This document shows, piece by piece, positions 45,470-57,246 of a DNA stretch of 64,000 bases (positions are counted from its first letter, which is position 1; every line of letters begins with the position of its first letter). Below the pieces are notes generated by a model. That model worked only from the letters and a program-made list of their open reading frames with translations. It ran no database searches and was not told where the DNA came from. Location of the stretch: contig NC_084796.1 of assembly GCF_963169125.1 (NCBI RefSeq), forward strand, positions 216,652,448-216,716,447. The letters run 5' to 3'. The translations under genes and the position numbers were made by a program. Source of the DNA: Humulus lupulus. Taxonomy: Eukaryota; Streptophyta; Magnoliopsida; Rosales; Cannabaceae.

Positions 45470-45772
45470 TCACATCAATAATTGAACTAATATGCCCTCA
45501 CAGTCATCTCGGACATATTGATCATCTTCCACCACATTATCCACCCTAGATTTAGTATTTTCTTTTGAAGTTATACGCATGAATTCTTGATGAACATACT
45601 TTTCTATTTCATAAAATCTTCTAGGGGATGCCTTAATCATAACATACCAATTGGAAGAATCATGTTCTCTTGAGTAGAAGACTTGTTTAGCTTGTGAAGC
45701 TAAAATAAAAGGGTCTCTACTAACAAACCATTGACTTTGGTGTAAATTAACTAAAGTAAGACTATCTTCCAC
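45470..45772 (-). pseudogene. CACTA-2 TNPD-like transposase, C-terminal piece
   Basis: A 100-codon frame with the hallmark of the end of TNPD (DUF4216-type region): WFVSRDPFILASQAKQVFYS, SSNWYVMIKASPRRFYEIEK, then an acidic tail. It lies just upstream of the second gene on the same strand, the usual CACTA order. The much larger N-terminal part is not found to the right. 45773-46812 shows no recognisable coding sequence and may be intron. Confidence 0.7.
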
Positions 45773-46812
45773 CTTAACTAATTATCACCAACTTAATTGT
45801 CCTCTTCTAACCAACAAAGAGCCAAATTTTGATAAGAATATATATCGAATGGTGGATACATACTTGTATCAACCAAAATATAATTTAATTGTTTATAAAC
45901 CTAACAAGAACTATGCATCAAAGAGTAGCTCACTCACTTCAAACATACTTTTGAGTAACTTAATTCATACCAATAACTATACATAGTTTTCTTACTCTAT
46001 TTTTAAAATTTAAGTCATAGTTTTTTTTTAGTTGATTGCTGAGTATATAGTGTTTCTAATGTGTTGCTATGCCCATGGTGACTAATTTATGTTCAAACTA
46101 GTAAGATAAACTGTACAAAAAGCTTATTTAAGGGCTTTTGGTTATTCTAATGTTAAAATAATTATTTCTACAAAAAAATGTCAAAAAGAATCATATTCTG
46201 AAAATAAACTACATTTATCAAGTGGCTTGGTTCCATTTACAAGAAGATGATTTCTATTTAGTTATTGGTGATGGTATTTACTTATATAAATGCATCAATT
46301 CTCAACTGTTGTATGTTATTAGTTTAAATAAAAAAAAATTGAAATTGTTGTTATTTGTTTGTGTTGGTTTTGATGTGTATGATTTGATAGTAAAATTATT
46401 TTGGTTTGTAGTGGAATGTTTATTTTACCAATATAAAAGGTTATTAAAGGTTATTTAACAATGTTTAACTTGTACAAAATTAGAAGAGGCTACAAGCAAT
46501 ATAACATCAAATCAGGCTCTATGTCTAACATTAGAGACTCTTAAAATATCCATCAATAAAATACATTGATATACCATTTTCACAAGTCTATAATATCCAA
46601 TTGATAATATCCATATAAATATAAACACATAAATTATACCTAAATAAAACTATCAAATGGAAATATAAATAAAAAAACTTAATAAAATATTAAAACCAAA
46701 AAACTCACTAGAGACACAACAACGATAATCAAAAGCTTGAAATTGATTTTAGAAGTTTTCATCTCATATATGTTTACAAATCTAGTGCGTATCTAACAAC
46801 CAATATGTAAAG

Positions 46813-49800
46813 TGCCGTAATCTAGTACTTTAGAAAACATTCGCATACTCATGAATTGATAAGAGAAAAGTCACTTATTATAAAAAATCCCAGTGGGGTC
46901 TTGCTAAAAACATGCAAGTTGGGCCCAATAGTTAAAAACAAAAATAGACATTTTCATGCAAAGTTCTTAAAACAACCAAAAGTTCAAGTCCCACTGATAA
47001 ATTTAAAAAGTCTAAATTAACATAACATTATTAAAAGAAAATTTCGTTTAAATTGATCGTTTCTCGTCCATAATATGCCCCCACGCCATACACACCACGA
47101 CGATAGAACTCCCCACATCACCACGTGTGCCAAAAAGAAACTTATTTGCTACATGGAAGGAAAGTAAGGGGGTGAGCTAAAAGCCCAGTAAGGAAGTACA
47201 AACAACAAACAAGTAAATCACAACCAATCACATTCACATTCATACATCATAGCATCATTGTCATAATAGCGTCAATATCGTAAACATAAACATAAACATA
47301 ATCACATGAACATTAACATCATCATAACATAACATCATATCCTTGTGAACATGGCCCGCTATCTTGTCCATGTCACCCTTTGAGGTAAATAGGATCTCTG
47401 GTCCTTGAATAACCTCGGCGTGTCCACCCTTGGAGTTGCGTCTTCATATCTTTAGTAGCTCGAGTTACGTCTTCATATCATATTAAAGCATTTCATAATT
47501 CATAGCGCAAAGCATCATAACACTTTCATTCATACAAACAATCTTACCATTCACAGCATAAATAAATAAAATTCTATCTAACTTCCTTACCTCAGGTCCA
47601 AGAAAGGTAAAATGACAACTTCACAACGAGCCTATACCATAATCAAAATAACCTTCATTAGCATCACATAAACTCTATTTTTCCCACTCATATAACCCAT
47701 GTGTGCATGGGCCATGCACACATGGTGAAAGTTATTCTCAACATCCAAACAAGGCATATTTACACATAAGGTCATAAAAGAAAAATGCACATTCTACCTA
47801 TATTACATGCATGGTCTTGCTATAAAAACTATATTGTTGCATAAAAGACATATTTTTGAACACAAAAATGACATTGCATGCAACATGCATATGTGGGAAC
47901 GTTGTTTAAAAGCGACATTAAATACGATAATTCTACGCGTCTTACTTCTATCGTTGTGAAAATAACAAAATTGTAACATGCTTTGATTACCATTATTTAT
48001 CTCTTTAAAATTCTCAAGTTGATTAATCCTCCAAATCATTATTTTTATTTTATAAAAATAATTTAATCAACCATTTAAAAAAATATATAATTATTCCATT
48101 AATCACTTTTAATTTCTATAAAATAACAAAGACTAACAGTCATGTAAAATACTTATAGTTTGACATGTTTACTTAGAACAAAATAGCATTATAATTCAAT
48201 TACCAAATTTATAAATTTAATATGAGAAAAATCTAGTTTAGATGTGGAAAAATATATATTTTATTTGAGTTTTTTTAAAGACTTAATTTAAAATAGAATA
48301 AATTCATATGTGAAAATCCAATGATTATTTTTTATAAATACTTAACTAAACTTTTAGTCATGATTTAATTTATTTAAAAATCACAAGTAAAATAATTTCA
48401 CCATTTTGCTTAATTAGAAATAAAGAAAATCATATCTTTTAATATATACTCTCATAGTCATAATAGAAATACCATCTTTAATATTTTCATGGGTTAGGGT
48501 GTTGATTTATTTCACCATATACACAAAACTCTTTTTATTTTAAAACACAACTTCACAATTTTATTAAAATTCCAGCAACCAACCATATTTTCAAAATCAC
48601 CATTTTTATGTTTAAAACTCAATATTTTCTCAAAAATAAAGAAAAAATCTGTAGGTAATTAATTGTGCAAAAATATCATTTCAAGGCATCTTAAAATCTT
48701 CCATTTAATTTCTTGAAACATCAAAACATTAGCAAAATTATTTAAACATCCAAAACATTATTTTCATCATATACTAACCACTTAAACACCAAAAGTCAGC
48801 AAGCTTAACAATACAAAAATCCATATTTACATCATGCTTTCACAAAATTTACATCATTACCATACATGTTTAAATCTATTAAATAAGTTCACAAACCCTA
48901 GCATGTCAACAACTTCATCATGCATTATACCCTTTTAACCAAAACCCTCATAAATTAACTATCAAACCAAATTCTCATTTATTTCCACATTCATCCTAGC
49001 ATGTTACTATCATTATTCATGCATACAATAATTTGTTGATAAATAATGGGGTCCTAAAGAATGGATCTAACATACAAATCACAATAACAATTACAAAACA
49101 TATAGGGGGTTTCTTGACATGCATAGGCCAAAACATAGATGTATAAAATCATAAAATATCATCAATAATCATACATAGAAAATCAACACCAAAACCCCTT
49201 CATGCATTAAACCACAAAACCCTTCATGCATGATCAAAATAACATACCACCATCAACATAATAGGAACACAATCAGCATATTATTACAATTCATAAATCC
49301 TAAATTCTCCAAGAAAACAACATCAACACACAGATAGAGGGAGGAATCCAATACCTTCCTTGAGAGAGCACAAGAACCAACACCCAAAAGGAAACCTCTC
49401 TTGAATACCCTAGGGTTTTTTCGAAAATCAAGATGGAGAAGAAGATGAACACCAACAATTAGAAACAACCGTAATCTACATACTAGACTTAAAAGTAAGA
49501 AATCATAAAGCAAAAACAAGAGTCATACCCTAGCTTGATCTCTTCTTCTTATTCCTTTATTTCTTCTTCTCCTTCTCTCTCTAGGTCACGCCTCTCGCTC
49601 TCTCTCTCTCTCTCTAAAATTCGGCAGCCCAAGAGCATATGCTCTCTTCTCCAATTCCTTCCCCCTTTATCCTAATCCTCTCATAATGGTCCAATAAAAA
49701 GAAAAGGTAAGGTTCCTATTTGTGTTAATTTGTGTTAATTTTTATTTATTTTATTTTTATCATAATTGGTAGAAAATAAAAGATGATAACATCCTTACCC

Positions 49801-50296
49801 AAAATAACCTTTGTCTTCCAATTTTCATTCATTTTCCTAAAAAAAATAAATGGAATAATCCTCTTCCTTTTCCACTACACCATACATGACCAAGACGCCA
49901 TTTCCCATTATTGTTTTTATTTTATTTTATTTTGCTAATTAATTCAATAAATCCAACAAAAGGAAACTTCAAAGTGTGTAGAAAATTCTACACATGTGCA
50001 CCATGCTACCATGCACTTGCACACACTCCAACAACAGGGTGCATCACTACCTACCATGCACCTTAATGCATTCAACCAAAATTCAAATAATCACATTTTT
50101 AAAATAAATTAAAAAATAACATTTAACAAATAATTTCACAAAAATTCTACCAAACAATTTTAACAATTAATTTAAACAAACAAAACGTTAATTTAAACAA
50201 AAAAAGAATAAATAAAAATAATTCACCACACTTAACAATTAAATAAAATAAAACAACAAAATCTAATAACTAAAAAAAAATAATTGGTGCACTACA
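46813..50296 (-). repeat. Element C 3' LTR (about 3.5 kb, outer edge approximate)
   Basis: The inner end TTGGTGCACTACA at 50296 lies next to a PPT. The outer start is placed at TGCCGTAATCTAG (46813) only because it begins TG and lies before LTR-like sequence (AAGCCCAGTAAGGAAG near 47185 resembles the CCCAGCAAGGAAA stretch of A-type LTRs). A CT microsatellite lies at 49598-49615. ORFs inside (47803-48039, 49253-49519) have no features of genes. Confidence 0.6.
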
Positions 50297-50312
50297 ATAT
50301 ACCCTCCTTAAA
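50297..50312 (-). other. Element C polypurine tract
   Basis: The minus strand reads TTTTAAGGAGGGTATAT directly before the LTR start TGTAGTGCACC. Confidence 0.75.
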
Positions 50313-50330
50313 AGGAATTTCGTCTCGAAA

Positions 50331-51690
50331 TTATTTCTTACCAAACAATTCAGGGTATCTTTCTTTCATGTCTTCCTCCAACTCCTATGCTGCTTCTCAT
50401 TCCGTACTATTCTTCCACAGGACCTTAACTAGTGGAATACTTTTGGAACTCAGTTCCTTGATTCCCTTTTCAATAATGCGCTCAGGCTATTCATCATAAC
50501 ACAGGTCTTGCTTCAACTGTAATGACTCGTATCTCAAAACATAAGAGGGGTCTGATACATACTTACGCAACATCGAGATGTGAAAGACGTTATGTGTTTC
50601 AACTAATGCTGGGGGCAGTGCCAAACGATAAGCAACTTGCCCAACTCTGTTCAAAATCTCAAATGGACCTATATATATAGGGCTTAACTTCCCTTTCTTT
50701 CCAAAACGCATAATACCTTTCATCGGCGAGACTTTCAAGAAAACAAACTCGCCCACAGAAAACTCGATGTCCCTTCTCTTAAGGTCAGCCTAGCTCTTTT
50801 ACCTACTCTGCGCGGTAAGCATCCTTTGGTGAACCTTCTCGATCACCTCACTGGCTTCCCTAACTGCCCCAGGGCCTAAAATTTGTTTCTCCCACACTTC
50901 ATCCCAGTGCAAAGGAGATCTACACTTACGCTCTTAAAGCATCTCATAGGGAGCCATCCCAATAGTAGATTGGTAATTGTTATTATAAGAGAACTCCATT
51001 AGGGGTAAGTATCGGTTCCAAGACTCTGAAAAGTCCAAACCACAGCACCTCAACATATCCTCTAAAATATGTATAGTCCTCTTAGACTGCCCATCGGTCT
51101 GAGGATGATACGTGGTGCTAAACTTTAGTCTTGATCCCATAGCTCTCTCTAGCCCTTTCCAAAAGTTCGATGTGAAAACTGACCCTCGATCAGAAATTAT
51201 CGACTTTGGCACCCCATGAAGTCTCACTATCTCACTAACATACAAATCAGCATATTGATCCGCCGAGTATGTGGTCTTGACTGGCAGAAAATGGGCAGAC
51301 TTAGTGAGTCTATCTATTATTACCCAATTATAGTCGTGCTTCTTAGTGGTTCTGGGTAACCCTACCACAAAATCCATTACTATATCCTCCCACTTCCATT
51401 CAGGAATATAGAGACAGTTGAAGCAACCCCGCTGGCCTTTGGTGTTCTGCCTTGACTTGCTGGCATGTCAAATATCTAGCAACAAACTCAGCAATATCTT
51501 TCTTCATTCCATGCCACCAATATAATGCCTTAAGGTCTTGATATATTTTCATGGACCCTGGGTGTAAGGAATAAGGTGTTGTGTGTGCTTCTTTCATAAT
51601 ACTTTCCTTAATCTCAGCATTGTCCAGCACACAAATCTTATCCTTATCTCTGCAATCCACCATTAGATATTGCGAAATCACTGCTACCAC
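50331..51690 (-). pseudogene. Element C integrase with chromodomain
   Basis: Integrase remnant. The zinc module at 51690-51400 has both His (EAHTTPYSLHPGS), but its first Cys is changed (YLTCQQVK for CLTCQQVK). The core at 51377-50934 keeps both Asp (WVIIDRLTKSAHFL, ISDRGSVFTSNFW), while the catalytic Glu has become Lys (DGQSKRTIHILEDML). The C-terminal part at 50756-50487 reads FLKVSPMKGIMRFGKKGK, GPFEILNRVGQVAYRLALPP. A chromodomain with stops follows to 50331 (SKSIPLVKVLWKNS, ELEEDMKERYPELF). It is better preserved than A1 integrase, but two single-residue changes disable zinc binding and catalysis. Confidence 0.9.
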
Positions 51691-51826
51691 CTTCTTGTAC
51701 CAAAGCCTCTTGTTTCACTAAGGCTTCATCCACTTTCTGTCCTTCTCGAATTTGTTCTAGTAGGGAGGATTAAAATGTGAGGTTCGCTAAACTTCCCATG
51801 ATAATTTCGATGCCGGCATTTATGAT

Positions 51827-52179
51827 CTATTTCTGAAGAGGCATCTCTATTGTATGTAGTGCTGAGACGTTCCCATGTCCCCGCATACTCAAAGCATATA
51901 CAACCACATTGGCCTTGCCTAGGTGGTATAGAATCTCACAATTGCAGTCCTTCACTAATTCCAACCACCTTCGCTGCCTCATATTCAGTTCCTTTTGCGT
52001 GAAAAAGTATTTTAGTCTTTTGTGGTCGGTGTATATCTCACACTTGTCTCCGTATAGGTGATGTCTCCATATCTTTAGTGCGAACACTACTGGTGCAAAT
52101 TCAAGGTCATGTGTGGGATATCGTTGCTCATAATCCTTGAGTTGTCTGGAAGCATAAGCTGCCACCTTCCACACACATC
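51827..52179 (-). pseudogene. Element C RNase H, downstream part
   Basis: The RNase H frame resumes to the left of CACTA-3 with [40 protein letters not shown] (the acidic Glu retained), [14 protein letters not shown] (third acidic residue retained) and a last motif ANVVVYALS in which the usual VADALS Asp is lost. The first residues shown by a frame reaching 52225 are CACTA-3 sequence. The region 51691-51826 links to integrase and is broken by stops. Confidence 0.88.
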
Positions 52180-52189
52180 CACTACTAGA

Positions 52190-52385
52190 AATTTGATCTT
52201 TACCTACTAATATATTACCTACCAATATATATTGGTAGGGAAAGTAATGTTTTGCCTACCAATATTTATTGGTAGTTAATATTTGTAGGTAATTGTTTGC
52301 CCATTATATTATATTTCAGAACATACCTTTACCTACCAATAATATGAGTAGGTAATGATCTTTACCTACGTATATTGTGGAGGGA
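52190..52385. repeat. CACTA-3 left subterminal palindromic repeats
   Basis: Repeated TTTACCTACCAATAT and ATATTGGTAGGT units alternate, forming potential hairpins. The same motif recurs at 55850-56005 near the right end. Confidence 0.85.
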
Positions 52386-52757
52386 AATTTTTTAACCATT
52401 CCTGCTCAATTTTCCCCCCGTTTTTTATTTTTATTATATTATTTTATTATTATAAATGCTTATTTGGAAGCTTATGTGGAGTAAATAGTATGATGTGTAC
52501 ACATTGTATAACATGTGGCATGCCACGTATCTACATAGTTGGAAAAAATATAAATAAAATTTATTTATAATACATTTTAATTATATTATATATAAAAAAA
52601 CATTTTCCTTAAAATTTTTATTTATTTACTTATATAAATAGATTAGGGTAAACAACCCTAATCTTATCAGCCGCCCCCTAAATTTGCTTCTCTCTGTCAT
52701 TCTCTCCAATCCATCCCTTCCCACCATTGTCGTCCTTTCTCCCTCCCTTTGCTTTGC

Positions 52758-53065
52758 TTTTACCTTGAGTGGCTGCCTAGTTCTCTTTCATGATGAGCCA
52801 TTGCCTTCTTCGCTTTCACTGTGAGCTATCATCTGGTCCACTTTCACCTTGAGCCGCCGCCTGGTTCACTTTCATCTTGAGTTGTCGCCTGGTTTCCTTT
52901 CACCTTCAGCCGCCACCTGGTTCGCTTTCACCGTGAGTTACTACCTGGTTCTCTTTCATCGTGAGTCTCTGCCTTGTTTGCTTTCATGGTGAGTCGCTGC
53001 CTTGTTCGCTTTCACCGTGGATCACCGCCTTGTTCACTTTCACTGTGAGTCTCTGCCTTGTTTTC
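52758..53065. repeat. Eleven 28-bp tandem repeats in CACTA-3
   Basis: Eleven consecutive units of exactly 28 bp, each starting TTTCA and following the pattern TTTCACCGTGAGTCGC then TGCCTTGTTCGC. Period and phase hold through the whole array, although units differ at many positions. 28 is not a multiple of three, so it does not encode a simple peptide repeat. Several units contain GTGAGT, a splice-donor-like hexamer. Confidence 0.92.
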
Positions 53066-53099
53066 TATCCCTCATCCGACTATTGGATGGGTTTTTTCT

Positions 53100-55080
53100 T
53101 TTGTATTTATTGGTAAATACTGTAGTTTGTGCTATTGTGAATGTTGATATTAATTTCTATATTTTTTTGTAGGTTTGATTTTTTTGGATAGTTATTTGGT
53201 TTCAGATTTTGCTTGGTGGCTTTCAGATTGATGAGCACTTGACTTGGTGGCTCTCGGAATGTTGAATTATTGGCCTGGTGGCTTTGAGGTATATTTTCAG
53301 CATCTTGGTTGATGAAAATCCCCAATTCTGAAGGATTGATGATGAATTTTAATTTTTGAGGAATATTTTGTTTGAATATATTTTGGAGATTTGATTTATG
53401 ATGCTATTTTGTGATTCTGTGTTTTGAGTATGATTTGAATTTGATTAGTTATTTTATTGTTTCTAATTATTTTTTGGACCTGATATTTGATCCTATTATA
53501 TGATTTTTTTTGTGCAAGTGTTTGATCTAATGTAACAATTAGTTTTAGTGGTTCTGTTTGCATCTTGCTATGCTGTTGGTTTTGGGCATTTTGCTTCTGA
53601 CAGTGGCATGCTTTGCAGCTTGGTTCTTTTTTTATAGTGAAGCAATACTTCTTTCTCCTTAAATGTCTACTAGCTTGATTTTGTATATATGTGTGTCTAT
53701 TAGCAATCCTTTGCTGCTTGTGTCTTAGTATATTTCAGATCTGGTCTTTTTCAGTGTTTGAGTATATTTGGATATGATCTATCTTTTCTTGTGTGTGTTC
53801 CTGATTTTTAAATTGATATGGGATTTTTCAAGAACATATTACCTTAATGTCTCATGTTTTTAAGAACATATTACCTATGCAGTCTAAGCAATATAATTAA
53901 AAGGGAACAACACAAATTGAAACTAAGGAACATGTTTAAGTGATTTTCGTGGCATTACAACTTTTGCTCTTCAATTGCAATTTGATTGCTGTTTTTAGCA
54001 TGTTGTGCTTTCTGGTTTGCATTTTCTTCATCGTTGTTTTCATTTGGGCTTTGGATATTTCTTGTATTTATGGATTACAAGCTTGGTTGTATTTAGATTT
54101 AGTGTTACTCTTTGCTTGAAGGGAGTGATTCTTTACTCGATCTCCGATTGGTTCTTTAGAAATCTATTTTGAGCAAAGTTTTTTTTTTCTGTATATTTAC
54201 TTTGGTACTTTGTTTATGATTACAGCTTGATTGTGCCTAACATACCATCTTTTTTTCTTGTTTGTATTCTTTTGAATCATTGTTTCCTTATTTAAAAGTG
54301 ACCTAATCTATGATTTTATTAAGTGTTATAGACTTTTTTAAATTCATTTATGATTACACACACTAACTATAGTGGATTGTGTAGTTTCAAGAGCCATACT
54401 AATATAGAGTTTGTTTTGGACTTAATAATATGCATACTGAGCAGGTTTTAATTTCTTTTATTAAAGTACATTTTTTTATTTGGACAAATTCTTGCATTCT
54501 ATTTTCTTATTCTATTTGACATTTAATTTGGGGATTTATATGGTATTGTTCTTATATATTAGTTTCTAATTATGAGATTTATGTATTTGATTTTGGGATT
54601 TATATTTGTGTTAGTGTAATATTTTGATATTTTTGTGATGTTTGTTTTGGATTGATTGATTTTAGGATGTATTTGTTGGTTAGGTTTTTAAGGTTTTTGT
54701 TTTATGTAGGCACTTATAAGTTGGTGAATGATTTACTAAGTTGTTAAAATTATTGTCTATTGATGGTGATTGAACTTTGAGTTTCTGCATTATCTGTATA
54801 ACATACCATAAATTCCTTCACTTGCTCAAAAATTTTTTACATGACTTATAAAACTAGACCCTTAGATATATATATATTTTTTTTTTTGCCTGTGATGTTG
54901 ATAAATGATTTTATTTTATGTTGGTGATTATGGGACTTGATGTGCTCATATATTTGTTTTTTAATATATGCTGGTATATCAAGTGTCATAAATTCACATA
55001 ATAATAAGTCATATTTTATGAAATCCTTACGATGATTAAATTGGGGATAATTATTGTGTTGAGATTAATTATATTTTCCC
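53100..55080. other. T-rich middle of CACTA-3, no recognised gene
   Basis: A long plus-strand T-rich stretch with frequent stops in all frames; it could be intron or untranslated sequence of an old gene on the plus strand. No ORF longer than about 75 codons is present and none has a recognisable motif. Confidence 0.45.
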
Positions 55081-55504
55081 ATTGTTGCCAACTCGAACCC
55101 CACCTCCAACCATCGTCAGTGTCCACCTCACAAAGCCATCATCGCCATTCACAAGTTCGAGAAAAAGGATGCTCTCTAGTAATAATCTCAAAGTGAAGAA
55201 TAGACTTGTTGATATTTTTTATGAAATGTAATTAGTTTAACACTCATCTTTAATAAGCAATGAATATTTCATAATATATGTTTGTTTATTTTATTATTAA
55301 TGTTAATTAATTTATTTGAGTTCGGTTCGGATGTCACAAGATGATTCTTAGTTTATTGAACATTTACCAAAATATAGAATATTTTATTATTAATTTTATT
55401 ATTGTATGGTTTTTAATGTTTATTTCTAATATAGAACATTTATAAATAATTGTTATTATCTTTTACCTACACATAACTATTAAATTTGACCAAAATATAA
55501 ATTG

Positions 55505-55700
55505 TGTAACAGACCAATAAAATCATGCTATGTTGGCTAATAAAATGACTCCACGAGGTCCAATAATATTGTGCCACGCAGACCAATAAAATGATGCCAC
55601 GTGGACTAATAAAATAATGCCACGTGGTCTACATCAAATGATGACATATGTACTAATTATCAAATGACACGTGGACAAATTATTGTTTGACACGTGGAGA
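55505..55700. repeat. Degenerate ~26-28-bp repeats with CACGTG in CACTA-3
   Basis: About seven variants of ACCAATAAAATGATGCCACGTGG occur in tandem. CACGTG is the palindromic core of plant G-box elements, but here repetition inside a transposon end is the simpler reading. Confidence 0.65.
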
Positions 55701-56017
55701 AACCACAAGATGCCAAGTGGCGGTATTGACGTATGCCACGTGTATGCTACTATGCAAACCATGTCAGCAGACACGTAGGATGACAAGTCATCAAATACGT
55801 CATCTGATGACTCATCAATTGATTTATAACTTAGTGGGGTCCACTGATTCTTTTACCTACCAATATTAATAAGTTTAGGTAAAGAAACTTTTCCCACTAA
55901 CCATTACCTACCAGTCTCTACCAATTTAATATTGGTAGGTAAACCATACTACCAACCATTAGGCTAGTTTTACCTATACTTTCAATTGGTAGGTAAAGAC
56001 CCCATTTTCTTGTAGTG

Positions 56018-56046
56018 ATCCTAAGTCGTTCTTTGATGCACCACAA
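56018..56046 (-). pseudogene. Element C RNase H fragment between two insertions
   Basis: Only 29 bp separate the end of CACTA-3 from the start of the copia LTR. The minus strand encodes ASKNDLG from the first RNase H motif (usually DASKNDLGCVL). The piece includes the ATC duplication of CACTA-3 and the CACAA duplication of the copia element, and proves that both inserted into the same gene. Confidence 0.85.
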
Positions 56047-57218
56047 TGTTATATTATTTTATAATATAATGTAATATTATATTATATTATAATATAATGT
56101 TTTAGATTAAATAAATATGACAACGAGTGTTACATATTGTAACATATAATAGAGAGTTACAATATTCAGATATATGAGATATATCCAAATAATGTAACAT
56201 ATTTGGTGTTACAAATTTGTAACTTCTAAATATTACCCTTTATTGTGTAAATTTGTGGTTACACAATATTGAGATGAATTTCATAAAGCCATATGTGAAA
56301 TGGTTGTGAGAGATATGATTTTAACCCCAATAATGTGTTTTGGGAGTTACAAAATCATTTGGGAGGGTTTGGAACCGTTTGGAAAAACAACACATTTTTT
56401 GTGCTGAAATTGGTCGGTGGCCGCGTCCATTGAATGTTGGTGGCCACGGCCCATGGGACAGAGACTAGTGGCCGCGGCCACTAATGTCTCTGGCCGCGGA
56501 CACAATCCAAAAACTGACCAATTTTTCACTTTTTTCAATCTTTGTTGAACGGCTCTAAAAACCCAAATAACTCCCAAATCTCTTTTTTAATTCCATATTA
56601 ATCCAATTAAACATTGGTAACATCCATGGGGGTTGGTGGAATTTAAAATTCAAAGGGTATCTCTAAACTCTATAAATAGGAGCCTATAGCTCACTTGTAA
56701 GACACAACATTTTTATCCATTAGAGCACTTGGCTAGAAACACCTTGAGGCTTGATAATTCCATAAAGAATTTCCTATAATCTGTGAGAGATCCCTTAGTG
56801 CTTGAGTTAGGGGGAAATATGCTTTTGGACAATGGTTTCAAACCTTGTTCAAGTCGGTGATCCCTAACACTCTTCACTTTGGTTATGTGAGTGAGAGTTT
56901 ATTGTTTTTGTTCTTGTTCTTATTTTCTTCTTTTTGCTTTTCTACTATTTCTTCTTGTTCTATTTACTTGTATTTTTGTTTAAGCGTTGTAATCCTTTTA
57001 TTTCCTTTTGTTCAAATAGTTATAGTTTATTTGTATCTTTTGTAATAGAGTTGTATTTTCTAGTTCAATCATCTTACATCTCCTTCTCCTTTTATTTGTA
57101 ATTTTTAGTTATTGTGCTGTAACTATTTTTAAATCAATCATTATTTATTTGTAATGTATTGCATAGAGTTGTAATTTATTATTATTTCCATTGAGGCAAA
57201 ATACATATTTTCCTAACA
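56047..57218 (+). repeat. Copia 5' LTR
   Basis: TGTTATATT...CCTAACA, 1172 bp. The first 60 bp are an AT palindrome-rich stretch (TATTATAATATAATG). The TATA box TATAAATA lies at 56671-56678. GC-rich GGCCGCGG micro-repeats at about 56405-56515 are mostly missing from the 3' LTR. No canonical TGGTATCAGAGC PBS follows: the next bases are TTCAAAAGCTTATCCC. Confidence 0.93.
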
Positions 57219-57246
57219 TTCAAAAGCTTATCCCTTGTTTGTTTCA

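Larger units (their letters stand above)
40638..46812 (-). mobile_element. CACTA DNA transposon 2, left portion
   Basis: The left terminus CACTACAACAATATAAGGG begins at 40638, only 50 bp beyond the CTA duplication of CACTA-1. It is followed by a palindromic subterminal array. Minus-strand genes follow: a second gene (45165-42571) and the C-terminal end of a TNPD-like transposase (45772-45470). No matching right terminus is visible before the LTR of element C (about 46813), so the remaining transposase and right end probably lie beyond element C, outside the window. The right limit given here is therefore the presumed insertion point, not the end of the element. Confidence 0.7.
52180..56017. 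mobile_element. CACTA-3, element of 3.8 kb with no recognised transposase
   Basis: Termini CACTACTAGAAATTTG (left) and CACTACAAGAAAATGG (right, read inward), with a perfect 3-bp duplication ATC at 52177-52179 and 56018-56020. Subterminal repeats at both ends are built on TTTACCTACCAATA and TATTGGTAGG. No transposase motif is seen in any frame. Instead it contains a 28-bp tandem array (52758-53065), a T-rich middle (53100-54900) that looks like intron or leader, and a CACGTG-rich repeat block (55505-55700). It inserted into the RNase H of element C. Confidence 0.92.

Noticed and set aside
46222..46458. A 78-codon plus-strand ORF near the presumed insertion point of element C
   Set aside because: AT-rich, hydrophobic by composition, without a motif. 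It is probably chance within intron-like CACTA-2 sequence.
56047..56110. A terminator or RNA gene formed by the strong AT hairpin
   Set aside because: The same sequence starts both copia LTRs, so it is part of the LTR end. No RNA gene signature is present.
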